DNA from: Methanolobus sp. WCC4
Lineage (GTDB): Archaea > Halobacteriota > Methanosarcinia > Methanosarcinales > Methanosarcinaceae
Length of the DNA stretch: 64,000 nt
NCBI RefSeq assembly: GCF_038022665.1
Contig: NZ_CP150629.1
Coordinates: forward strand, 2,772,480-2,836,479
Direction: 5' to 3'
Shown: positions 44,382 through 51,262 of the stretch, piece by piece
Numbering within the stretch: the first letter of the stretch is position 1
Layout of the letters: each line of letters begins with the position of its first letter
Translations under genes and position numbers: made by a program
The notes under the pieces: model-generated
Told to the model about the DNA's origin: nothing
Database searches by the model: none
The model's input: only the letters and a program-made list of their open reading frames with translations

Positions 44382-44823
44382 CCGGTATCACCACTCCGGT
44401 ATCAAGTATGAGTTCGTCAGGAACGTTAGCAAAGATGACACAGCCTTTTGGCATCTTGAAAGGTACTGTCCTGGGCAACGGTATTACATCACCGATAACC
44501 CATCCGTAAAGTCCGGGTCGGAAGTGTCTGACATCAAGACAGTGTTCCAACTGGTAGGACATGAATATCTCAAGGGTATCGAGCTTGATACAGTCCTTTA
44601 TCTCAATGAGGGATGTGATCTCACCGAAGACAAGGTCATCGACAGATACATCGAACCCGAGTTCGTACCTGAAATAATCATATTCGTCAGGATCAGGCTT
44701 ACTAAGACTATTATACAAACCAAGATAACCACGGAAACCTGTAGGAGTGCTCCGCACTTCAATGGTTTTGTGATTACCATCGATGAGATAAGGCCATGGA
44801 CGACGGACAGCGAGGATTTTCAT
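44362..44823 (-). CDS. ASCH-domain protein
   Basis: 153 residues opening MKILAVRRPWPYLIDGNHKT, a signature of ASCH domains (PUA-related RNA-binding beta-barrel; some members hydrolyse modified cytidines). GYLGLYNS follows at about residue 33. Phages often carry ASCH proteins beside nucleotide- or DNA-modification genes; a cytosine methylase is in this operon. Role unknown. Confidence 0.72.
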   Translation of the reverse strand: MKILAVRRPWPYLIDGNHKTIEVRSTPTGFRGYLGLYNSLSKPDPDEYDYFRYELGFDVSVDDLVFGEITSLIEIKDCIKLDTLEIFMSYQLEHCLDVRHFRPGLYGWVIGDVIPLPRTVPFKMPKGCVIFANVPDELILDTGVVIPDVPATT

Positions 44824-45002
44824 TCAGAATCCTCCACTTCACGACCAGGACAATTAAACAATGAATCATAAAATGAACATGCGAAAAATCCAATTGAAAA
44901 ACCAATCAGAAATATACCGACATAAGGATATCTAGCTGCATGAAAAACACCAAACATGAAAATACCCACATTAAAGAGCAAAACAATATCATAACGGTCC
45001 AT
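44820..45002 (-). CDS. 60-residue two-TM hairpin protein
   Basis: Start chosen at MDRYDIVLLFNVG, four bases after the upstream TGA, rather than the overlapping longer reading. TM1 IVLLFNVGIFMFGVFHAA, turn RYPY, TM2 VGIFLIGFSIGFFACSFY, acidic tail. Resembles the 34360-34542 protein in design; ATGA overlap with ASCH gene. Confidence 0.55.
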   Translation of the reverse strand: MDRYDIVLLFNVGIFMFGVFHAARYPYVGIFLIGFSIGFFACSFYDSLFNCPGREVEDSE

Positions 45003-45006
45003 AAAA

Positions 45007-45312
45007 TCAGACACGCTCCGGGTAAGCATTAGCATATTCACTTTTCAACGATTCTAAATCGGAAATTATCAAATCGACTTTGCCATTGAAGCGACCTTTA
45101 GGAAGGTCCTTAGAATAAGAATGGTGGATATACCCAAGGTCATCCATATCATTCAATATCATGGTTATCTTAATCAATATCTGACTGTCAGATTCATCAA
45201 TACCCCTCAACCGATATCTGATATTGAAATAAGTGTTCCTAACAGGTTCAACAAGAACAATGGCAAACAAAGCAGTAGCCACGACAAGGGCAACAAAACT
45301 AAGGTCTATCAT
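45007..45312 (-). CDS. 101-residue protein with N-terminal TM
   Basis: TM FVALVVATALFAIVLVEPV near the N terminus, followed by a ~75-residue charged cytoplasmic domain (SDSQILIKITMILNDMDDLG). The helix-strand pattern recalls a small winged helix tethered to the membrane. Not recognised. Confidence 0.55.
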   Translation of the reverse strand: MIDLSFVALVVATALFAIVLVEPVRNTYFNIRYRLRGIDESDSQILIKITMILNDMDDLGYIHHSYSKDLPKGRFNGKVDLIISDLESLKSEYANAYPERV

Positions 45313-45316
45313 GATA

Positions 45317-46561
45317 TCAATCCCTCAAATCATCGTTCATGACAGGGATATCCATGCTAAGGTCGGATGGTCCCATTGGTGGATATGGTGAAGGAGGATG
45401 TTGTGGATAGTCACCGTCATCGTCTTTATCCTTGACAATACCCCAATCATACCTCTTATGATAAGCAACACCAAGACCAACTACAACCCAAATACCCCAG
45501 AAACGGATGTACCAAGGTTCTTCATCTTCTTCATCTTCTTCTTCGTCATCATCTGCTTTTTTATACACGACTTCTTCTTCAGGCTGCTCATTATCATCTG
45601 ACTTCAGTTCAGACACTGCAACCTGAAGGTCTGTGACGGAATCTGTTAAAGTGTTGATATCTTCCTGTAATGCATCCACATCTGCGATACCTGGATCGGA
45701 GGAAACTTTCAGGCCGTTGAGTTCTGCGAACTCTACCAGATAGGCAGGCATTTCTTCAGGATCGGATGTTGTGTAGGTGGTGTCTTCTGATGCAAGAACC
45801 ACTTCAAAGGTCAGGTCCTTTGAATCGATGACATCACGAGTATCCCAGTCGATAAGGTCTATGGTGACACGGTTTGTACCAAGCTGGAAGTAGACACCGC
45901 TTATCCACTGTTCGACCTCAGATGAGCGACCGGCTTTAACAAGGACATCATCATCGAAGTCAAGGACATTGTTAGATATTTCCCATCTGAATTTATGGGA
46001 AACGGTGTCATCGTTCTCTATATCAAATACAACCTTGACATCCTTATCAAGTTCGACCGTTTTAATGTTCATGACATCTGACGTAGTTTCTATGTGTACA
46101 TCCTCCAGGCTGACATACCATGATATGTCTTCAGAATCGGATGTGTCATCATATTCAGGCTGAGTGAAGCCAAGATAAAGTATTTCAGAGGGATTGTTAG
46201 AATAGTCGAATGCACGAAACCCGGCAACGTGATAACCGGCTTCAAGGTCTGTTGCAGTGTAGTTAAAAGAAGTTGTTCCAGTGGCAGTTACCCATGACCT
46301 TTGGTCAATTTTGACCTCTACTCTGGATATCCCGGCTGATACATTGGCATCGTTGGAGGAATCCCACGCAGTACCGGAGAGCTTTGCAGTGTCATCATCA
46401 AAATTGTTGATGTTTCCGAGAATATTAGGTGACACTGTGTCGGATGCTGAAGCTACTGGAAGTGTAAGGGTCAGAAGCACAAAGAGACTTGTGTAGATGA
46501 CAGCCAGAAAAACGATGTTTCTAGCGAAGGTATCACGTGAATTATTTGTGAGGTCTATCAT
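45317..46561 (-). CDS. Large surface protein with Ig-like domains, coiled coil and C-terminal TM
   Basis: 414 residues. Signal/anchor (FLAVIYTSLFVLLTLTLPVASA), an Ig-like domain (about 45-140: SRVEVKIDQRSWVTATGTTS), a CARDB-like beta domain (about 170-275), a coiled coil (ALQEDINTLTDSVTDLQVAV), an acidic linker, a TM (WGIWVVVGLGVAYHK) and a Pro/Asp-rich tail. A membrane-anchored, coiled-coil stalk protein; spike-type virion candidate. Start in an ATGA overlap. Confidence 0.62.
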   Translation of the reverse strand: MIDLTNNSRDTFARNIVFLAVIYTSLFVLLTLTLPVASASDTVSPNILGNINNFDDDTAKLSGTAWDSSNDANVSAGISRVEVKIDQRSWVTATGTTSFNYTATDLEAGYHVAGFRAFDYSNNPSEILYLGFTQPEYDDTSDSEDISWYVSLEDVHIETTSDVMNIKTVELDKDVKVVFDIENDDTVSHKFRWEISNNVLDFDDDVLVKAGRSSEVEQWISGVYFQLGTNRVTIDLIDWDTRDVIDSKDLTFEVVLASEDTTYTTSDPEEMPAYLVEFAELNGLKVSSDPGIADVDALQEDINTLTDSVTDLQVAVSELKSDDNEQPEEEVVYKKADDDEEEDEEDEEPWYIRFWGIWVVVGLGVAYHKRYDWGIVKDKDDDGDYPQHPPSPYPPMGPSDLSMDIPVMNDDLRD

Positions 46562-46926
46562 GCTTCAACCTCACCGAGATTACATTCAGGAGCATAGTCG
46601 CTGCATCGGCAGGAGTTCTGCCAGAGACTGAGTGAGCCATCAGGTGATATCTTGCAATCATAGGCAGCACCACATTCACAGGTGACAGTTCCAGCCCGGA
46701 AGGGTACACTTAATTCCCCTTTGCAGATAACACATTCAAGAGTACGGATATCACCGAAGTAAGATATCTTCGATTCTGAAGATGGACGTTCTCGATGCCA
46801 GGGTGTTCTGCGAAGGGATACATTATCATCTTCACGAATGACGTTGTATTCAGCACCACAGTCACATTCTACTACTTCATCACCGGGGAAGACATCCACT
46901 GAGCGACGGCAATCATGACAGAGCAA
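46558..46926 (-). CDS. Double zinc-ribbon protein
   Basis: 122 residues with two similar modules, MLCHDCRRSVDVFPGDEVVE...CDCG and ECVICKGELSVPF...CECG, plus a Cys-rich C terminus (SCRCSDYAPEC). Internal duplication of a rubredoxin-like ribbon. Unknown function. Confidence 0.6.
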   Translation of the reverse strand: MLCHDCRRSVDVFPGDEVVECDCGAEYNVIREDDNVSLRRTPWHRERPSSESKISYFGDIRTLECVICKGELSVPFRAGTVTCECGAAYDCKISPDGSLSLWQNSCRCSDYAPECNLGEVEA

Positions 46927-46937
46927 TTTAATGCTGA

Positions 46938-47099
46938 TCAGGATACCAACCCCATAGCTGCAAGGGCTTTTTCATTTGTGCTCAATTGAGCGTTAATCTG
47001 TCGATACTCAATGAGATCATCAGCATCTTCAAGACGCTTGACAAGTCGGTCGTGCTCTTCTAAGAGGTTGACCTTGTATTGGGTCATGCCTGGAATCAT
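46938..47099 (-). CDS. 53-residue coiled-coil protein
   Basis: Helical, with heptad-like Leu spacing: KVNLLEEHDRLVKRLEDADD, ends AAMGLVS. Start four bases after the upstream stop, end 11 bases before the next gene; alternative Met four codons inside. Not recognised. Confidence 0.5.
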   Translation of the reverse strand: MIPGMTQYKVNLLEEHDRLVKRLEDADDLIEYRQINAQLSTNEKALAAMGLVS

Positions 47100-47102
47100 G
47101 AG

Positions 47103-47387
47103 TCAGCGCCCCTTAGAATATTTCTTGAAACAGGAGAGATAATCCTCTTCATCCCTGACATCATCACCGATACCACAATGGAACTTTCCATTTACAAAGA
47201 GATTCCATCCGATGTGCTGGAATTTCATACCACCGTGTTCGAACTCATAAGTAACAGGAATCTCATCTAAAGAAGGACACCCGACATCCATATCAAAGTC
47301 ATCAGGCATGTCGGCCTCACAGACATTAATTGAAAGAATATTTCTATTGAAACACTTCAAGCAAATATCATTAAAGTATTTACACAT
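47103..47387 (-). CDS. Unknown 94-residue protein with Cys pairs
   Basis: N terminus MCKYFNDICLKCFNRNILSI has C-x-x-C type Cys, followed by acidic segment EADMPDDFDMDVGCP and a basic end KKYSKGR. Perhaps zinc-binding. Not recognised. Confidence 0.5.
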   Translation of the reverse strand: MCKYFNDICLKCFNRNILSINVCEADMPDDFDMDVGCPSLDEIPVTYEFEHGGMKFQHIGWNLFVNGKFHCGIGDDVRDEEDYLSCFKKYSKGR

Positions 47388-47423
47388 AACACCACCATCC
47401 GAGAAAAAAGGAGGAAATTAGGC

Positions 47424-47975
47424 TTAGTAGCCTACGTCCTCATCGAGTTCACGCTGCTCTATCTCCTTCTGAAGAGCTACGTAATAGCTGACGGCTGTCC
47501 TGTTGGCTTCGAGCACTTTCGTGATGTAATTGTTCAGCTTGATAAGCTGAAGGATATTGATAGAAATGCTCTTCTTCCAGTCATTTGGGTCGGTGAAGGT
47601 AATGTTTGCAGGAAGTGCTACATGTGGTTTGTAGATATCCTTACCCTCTTTATCCTTCTCACCGGTCTTGAAGTTACCAGCTCTCATGTTCAGGCCGATA
47701 CCGAGCTTTGGTGGTGCATATGGGAAGAATGAACCATCGTTCTTCTCACTACCAAAAGAGTCGAGATTCCTGTCAATACTGCCGAGCATGACATCAAGTT
47801 TGTCTCGGGTAGCCTGTCCCATTAGGGCAAGGTTCTGAACTGCAGTGCTGTGAGCATCGAATGTTACTTCAGGTCCATCGACCTTTTCAGTCTCTTCGAG
47901 TTTCCTGTTGTTCACTGGCTGTTCTGTTGTCTTGTTTCCTGTCTTATCCACCGTTTCAGTTTCCTTATTTACCAT
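47424..47975 (-). CDS. Unknown 183-residue soluble protein
   Basis: Disordered, charged N terminus (~35 residues), then a compact domain (GIGLNMRAGNFKTGEKDKEG; NDWKKSISINILQLIKLNNY) and an acidic tail QRELDEDVGY. The acidic tail after a folded core is reminiscent of single-stranded-DNA-binding proteins, but there is no sequence proof. Directly follows the putative replication initiator. Confidence 0.55.
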   Translation of the reverse strand: MVNKETETVDKTGNKTTEQPVNNRKLEETEKVDGPEVTFDAHSTAVQNLALMGQATRDKLDVMLGSIDRNLDSFGSEKNDGSFFPYAPPKLGIGLNMRAGNFKTGEKDKEGKDIYKPHVALPANITFTDPNDWKKSISINILQLIKLNNYITKVLEANRTAVSYYVALQKEIEQRELDEDVGY

Positions 47976-48008
47976 TTTATTTACTCCTTAATTGTTGCAT
48001 AGATCACA

Positions 48009-49856
48009 CTATGATTGTAACAATTCGTCTGTGGTCGGTTTGCTGCTGCAAGCAAGCGACTGACGAGCTAAAAGATATGCAGGGACGGCATCATGTATGA
48101 GGCGATATCGTCCATGAGATATCTTTTTGAAAATAGGGTCCTCACGTACCCTGCTGCGATACTTACGTTCGCTGAGATTCTGGAAGAATGCCTTTGTGAG
48201 ATATTCCTGATCAACAAGGGAATCAAACAGGTCAACGTCCTTCAGCCATTGTGGAAGGTCATCAAATGAATCGAGTACACCCTGTAAGACCTCACGTTTG
48301 AGTTCATCATCGATGAGATGGTCATCATTGAGCCAGTTGTAGTATCCGTGGTCGAGTAAGCCGTTTATCTGGTCATATCTGCGATGCAGTTTGAAGAAGA
48401 GATATTTCTTGATGAGGTCAAGGTCCTCAAGGAAATAATCTGAAAGAGAAGGCATTGAAAGTGTGAACTGGATGTCACGGATACCGAGTATGTCTATTCT
48501 GTTCTTCAGTTCGCCTTTTAGAATTATTTCAGAACGCAGTATTTTCTTTGATTTGCGATATTCCTTATGAATATACCTTAATCTGGTAGCATCGACATCT
48601 GACCGGAACTCAGTTACCAAGAGAGGGGTATCTGCATCTATCTGGGGATTCAGGCCAACGGACCTTAACCGGTCATATTTGAGCCATAGGTGAGTACCTG
48701 GATCAACTGGCATAGGTTGATTCCAGCATACTTCACACTGGAGTATCCTGAACTGCTTCTTTACGTGAGCAACACCGGTGAAGCCGTTATGCTCCATCAT
48801 TTTAATGAAGACCTGATTAGCCTTCATGACAGCAGCATCGAATACTCTTTTTTCATATTCCTTGTAAAGATGAACGCATTCAGTAGGAATGAAGTTGCTT
48901 TCCTTCAGGAATTCCGCATCATAGAGGTCAGCATATTCCGGGTGGTCCTTTACTATTTCCAGCCAGACACTGCGTTGCATGTTGACATGCATCATAAGCG
49001 AGACTGGACGACCTTTAGGTGGACGATAGTTGTAACGGTATATCGCACCCTCTTCACGCCATACATAGGACCAGCCGGAGCCGTCACGGGTCTTCTTAGG
49101 TTTTGATGTGAGAGAACAAAGGGAAAGTACTGACCTGTTCTTAACGAAGTCGAACTGTTCGTCAAGATTGACAGGACAGTACATGTCTACCTCTTCAGGA
49201 GAGTAACCAGCATCGAGATAATCACGCCTTGTGTATTCGGCACGGTCGATATCGATACTGAAAGAGAATTTAGAGTCTTCGATTATCTTCTGTACATCCT
49301 TTTTGAAGGTGAAGTACTCTTCAGAGAATACCATTATTTCAACACGGTCGAGCATGAGGTCAGGGAAGTCGAATTCTTTCCAGACACTTTGAAATGCAAG
49401 GGCTGTCCTGGCTTCCTCATATTCAATATAATTCGTCCTGATAATATCCCTGCGTTTCATTGCAAGACGTTGACGATGATTGCGCCTGATGTTATCGATC
49501 TCGATGCCAAGGCCGTTATCTTCAAGGAACTTCTCAAGACGATAGTTCAGGGAACCTATATCGTATTGGTCAAAGTTCTGTTTTTCAAGGAATGGTACTA
49601 CATCTTCAAGCTCAAGGTTAAGATGTTGGGATATTTCCCTCTTGAGAGGGTCATAGAAGTCGTATTCGTTTGCCAAGGTTGCCAAGCGAAGTAGAGTAGT
49701 GTACTGTAATTCGGTGGTACTGAACTGAAGGATGTCGTTCTCTATGCGCTTCCAGAACTCTACTGGCAGAGAGTAAGCCATCCTGTCGTACACTGGTATC
49801 CTGTCAGCATCTTTGAAGAGCCTGCCAATGATAGTCTCTACTTCGCTGGATGACAT
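48009..49856 (-). CDS. Large soluble protein, possible rolling-circle-type replication initiator
   Basis: 615 residues, the largest unidentified product of element 2 after the helicase. The segment at about 422-450, TRLRYIHKEYRKSKKILRSE then IILKGEL, resembles the (y)LRiYdKg...lRxExxLkg core of Rep_trans and gpII-type initiators. Upstream, FRILQCEVCWNQP (about 369-381) resembles their strand with an acidic residue. No HUH motif is seen. The C-terminal third is helical (ILGIRDIQFTLSMPSLSDYF onward). It heads the leftward operon. If not Rep, it is an unclassified early protein. Confidence 0.45.
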   Translation of the reverse strand: MSSSEVETIIGRLFKDADRIPVYDRMAYSLPVEFWKRIENDILQFSTTELQYTTLLRLATLANEYDFYDPLKREISQHLNLELEDVVPFLEKQNFDQYDIGSLNYRLEKFLEDNGLGIEIDNIRRNHRQRLAMKRRDIIRTNYIEYEEARTALAFQSVWKEFDFPDLMLDRVEIMVFSEEYFTFKKDVQKIIEDSKFSFSIDIDRAEYTRRDYLDAGYSPEEVDMYCPVNLDEQFDFVKNRSVLSLCSLTSKPKKTRDGSGWSYVWREEGAIYRYNYRPPKGRPVSLMMHVNMQRSVWLEIVKDHPEYADLYDAEFLKESNFIPTECVHLYKEYEKRVFDAAVMKANQVFIKMMEHNGFTGVAHVKKQFRILQCEVCWNQPMPVDPGTHLWLKYDRLRSVGLNPQIDADTPLLVTEFRSDVDATRLRYIHKEYRKSKKILRSEIILKGELKNRIDILGIRDIQFTLSMPSLSDYFLEDLDLIKKYLFFKLHRRYDQINGLLDHGYYNWLNDDHLIDDELKREVLQGVLDSFDDLPQWLKDVDLFDSLVDQEYLTKAFFQNLSERKYRSRVREDPIFKKISHGRYRLIHDAVPAYLLARQSLACSSKPTTDELLQS

Positions 49857-49858
49857 GC

Positions 49859-50005
49859 TTAATTACCAGATGTAGAAGAGTAAGCACGTCCACAACTGAG
49901 GGGAGGTATCGGTTCATAGGAAGCGTTGAATTCCCGGAACTGACCCATAGAACATATCAGACAACCGTAGTTGTCATGATTGCAATCTGTACAGGTACTC
50001 AGCAT
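49859..50005 (-). CDS. 48-residue Cys-rich protein
   Basis: MLSTCTDCNHDNYGCLICSM has two CxxC pairs, a zinc-knuckle look; the tail is polar. Its ATG overlaps the stop of the 25-codon ORF. Its stop is three bases from the next start. Confidence 0.45.
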   Translation of the reverse strand: MLSTCTDCNHDNYGCLICSMGQFREFNASYEPIPPLSCGRAYSSTSGN

Positions 50006-50076
50006 CCTGCACCCCCGGATGGCATGATGAACTTTATAGACGGTCTACCGGTGTTACTCATGTAGAATATCTTCAT
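49999..50076 (-). CDS. Possible 25-residue peptide
   Basis: MKIFYMSNTGRPSIKFIMPS plus GGAGC. It sits in the chain of overlaps between the 72-residue and the 48-residue genes, which is its only support; it may simply be a translational-coupling leader. Confidence 0.3.
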   Translation of the reverse strand: MKIFYMSNTGRPSIKFIMPSGGAGC

Positions 50077-50291
50077 AGTTCAATGCCTCCGAGGTCACAG
50101 GGAAAGGAGGGTTCGTCTGTACAGTCGAGAATGTCAGCAGCCATCTCCCTGAATGAGAGAGGTTCGACATCATCAAAATTAAAGCGTTCAAAGATATTGC
50201 CAATCGTGATATTGGCATTTGCACTGCTGTCTGGTAAATCAGCAGAGCTACTGCTATGGTTTGTTATAGGGTTCATGTTACGATTATCCAA
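50073..50291 (-). CDS. 72-residue acidic protein, first gene of the leftward operon
   Basis: Ser/Asn-rich N terminus (MDNRNMNPITNHSSSSADLP), then IFERFNFDDVEPLSFREMAA and an acidic end. No TM or known motif. Nearest gene to the promoter at 50292-50460. Confidence 0.5.
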   Translation of the reverse strand: MDNRNMNPITNHSSSSADLPDSSANANITIGNIFERFNFDDVEPLSFREMAADILDCTDEPSFPCDLGGIEL

Positions 50292-50560
50292 ATTGTTTTA
50301 TCTGAACTTCTGGTAAAATTCAGACAAATTCAAAAAGACATAGCAAGTATATAAACTTTGCTAAATTATGTTACTAAACTGCGCTGACACGGTAACTGTT
50401 ATATAAGTATATCGCATTTTAACAATTGCGCCAAAATGACAGTGTACGTGCTGGTAACACGTCATAACTGAACTGTGTAAATGATTTTCAAATCGGTTAT
50501 CCAAAACACAGTTCGGAAATCACTATCAGTGGTCGTATGTGAGGATGGGACCCCATTAAA
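50292..50560 (-). promoter_or_regulatory. Promoter region of the leftward operon
   Basis: No gene is seen. On the minus strand a TATA-like stretch (agtttatatact, plus 50346-50357) lies about 60 nt before the start at 50291. A second AT-rich block (gttatataagtatatc, about 50397-50413) may be an additional promoter. The region ends at the attachment repeat. Confidence 0.45.
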
Positions 50561-50587
50561 ACTGGGGTTCGAATCCCCATCGGAGCA
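50561..50587. repeat. attR of element 2, displaced tRNA-Glu 3' end
   Basis: 27 nt identical to 28729-28755. The next three bases are CCA, so this copy reads ...cggagcaCCA: the original gene end probably encoded CCA. It is not a second tRNA, since no D-arm or anticodon arm precedes it. Confidence 0.9.
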
Positions 50588-50732
50588 CCATTCTACTTTT
50601 CTACAAAATAATTAAGCGGTTCACTTAAAGTACCGTATGACTTTTTGATATGGTTAGTAAAACCATCTTTGATGTCTATTTCTGGTCCAAAATGAGATAC
50701 GTAGAGGTCCAGAGGTTATACCCTCATCCGGA

Positions 50733-51134
50733 ATGGTGGTGGAAAGTCAGAAGGACAATAATCTTCCAGAGGAAGCTCAGAAGAAAGCTAAGAGGAAGCA
50801 ACTTGAGAGATATGTGCATCCTACTCCTGCACAGCTGGAGAATGTCCTGGACTATTTTTTTAAGAATAAAAGGCCACCTTCACGATCTGCCTGGAACGAG
50901 AACCTTTTGAGATGGGCTGAGAGAGCTGACCTAGACCCATTGGGGATGAGTAGTAAGACCACCAGGAAAAGTATAGAATCCTGGATGATTACTGCAGATA
51001 TTCCTCTTAATGTGATTTGTCTTCGCCAGGGACATGATAGTTTGACTTCAATGATGCATTACCAAAGCCTGCCTTTCACGGTATTGTGCCCATTTTTGTC
51101 TATTAACAAATTTCCAATTCAAATTGTTTTTTAG
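50733..51134 (+). pseudogene. C-terminal remnant of a tyrosine integrase
   Basis: The longest reading gives 133 residues; the first part (to about residue 45) includes LERYVHPTPAQLENVLDYFF. The rest carries SKTTRKSIESWMI and CLRQGHDSLTSMMHYQSLPF, the region around the HxxR box, the GH motif and the nucleophilic Tyr of a tyrosine recombinase. The N-terminal DNA-binding half and the first catalytic Arg are missing. It lies 150 nt outside the attR of element 2, so an older element used the same tRNA-Glu site. Confidence 0.65.
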
Positions 51135-51262
51135 TACCCAATCCAATTGAGAATGGTAAGCTAATTTTTTCTTCCAGTACCAACAAGATCCAAAAAAATG
51201 GTATTATGATTCCTCCAGTTTCAAAAAAGGATTATCACAATACCTCTACCTGATTAAATAAT
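51135..51262. other. Short gene-free stretch between integrase remnant and Ala-rich protein
   Basis: 128 nt, AT-rich, converging gene ends; no clear terminator hairpin seen. Confidence 0.4.

Larger units (their letters stand above)
28729..50587. mobile_element. 21.9-kb integrated virus-like element in tRNA-Glu(CUC)
   Basis: A perfect 27-bp repeat (28729-28755 and 50561-50587) flanks the element; the left copy is the tRNA 3' end and the integrase gene is nearby. A rightward module (28.8-33.3 kb: integrase, unknown small genes, RHH, zinc ribbon) converges with a leftward operon of about 30 tightly overlapping genes (50.3-33.5 kb). Contents include several large secreted or anchored beta-rich proteins, a CPBP protease, many 50-150-residue TM proteins, a basic DNA-binding-type protein, Hel308, a possible replication initiator, ASCH protein and a cytosine methylase. 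There is no terminase, portal, tail or recognisable capsid gene, and no Walker ATPase besides Hel308. A virus with a membrane-based virion is the best inference; a conjugation-free plasmid is the alternative. Confidence 0.8.

Noticed and set aside
50561-50587. A second tRNA-Glu gene
   Set aside because: Only the T-arm and acceptor end are present; it is the displaced attachment copy.
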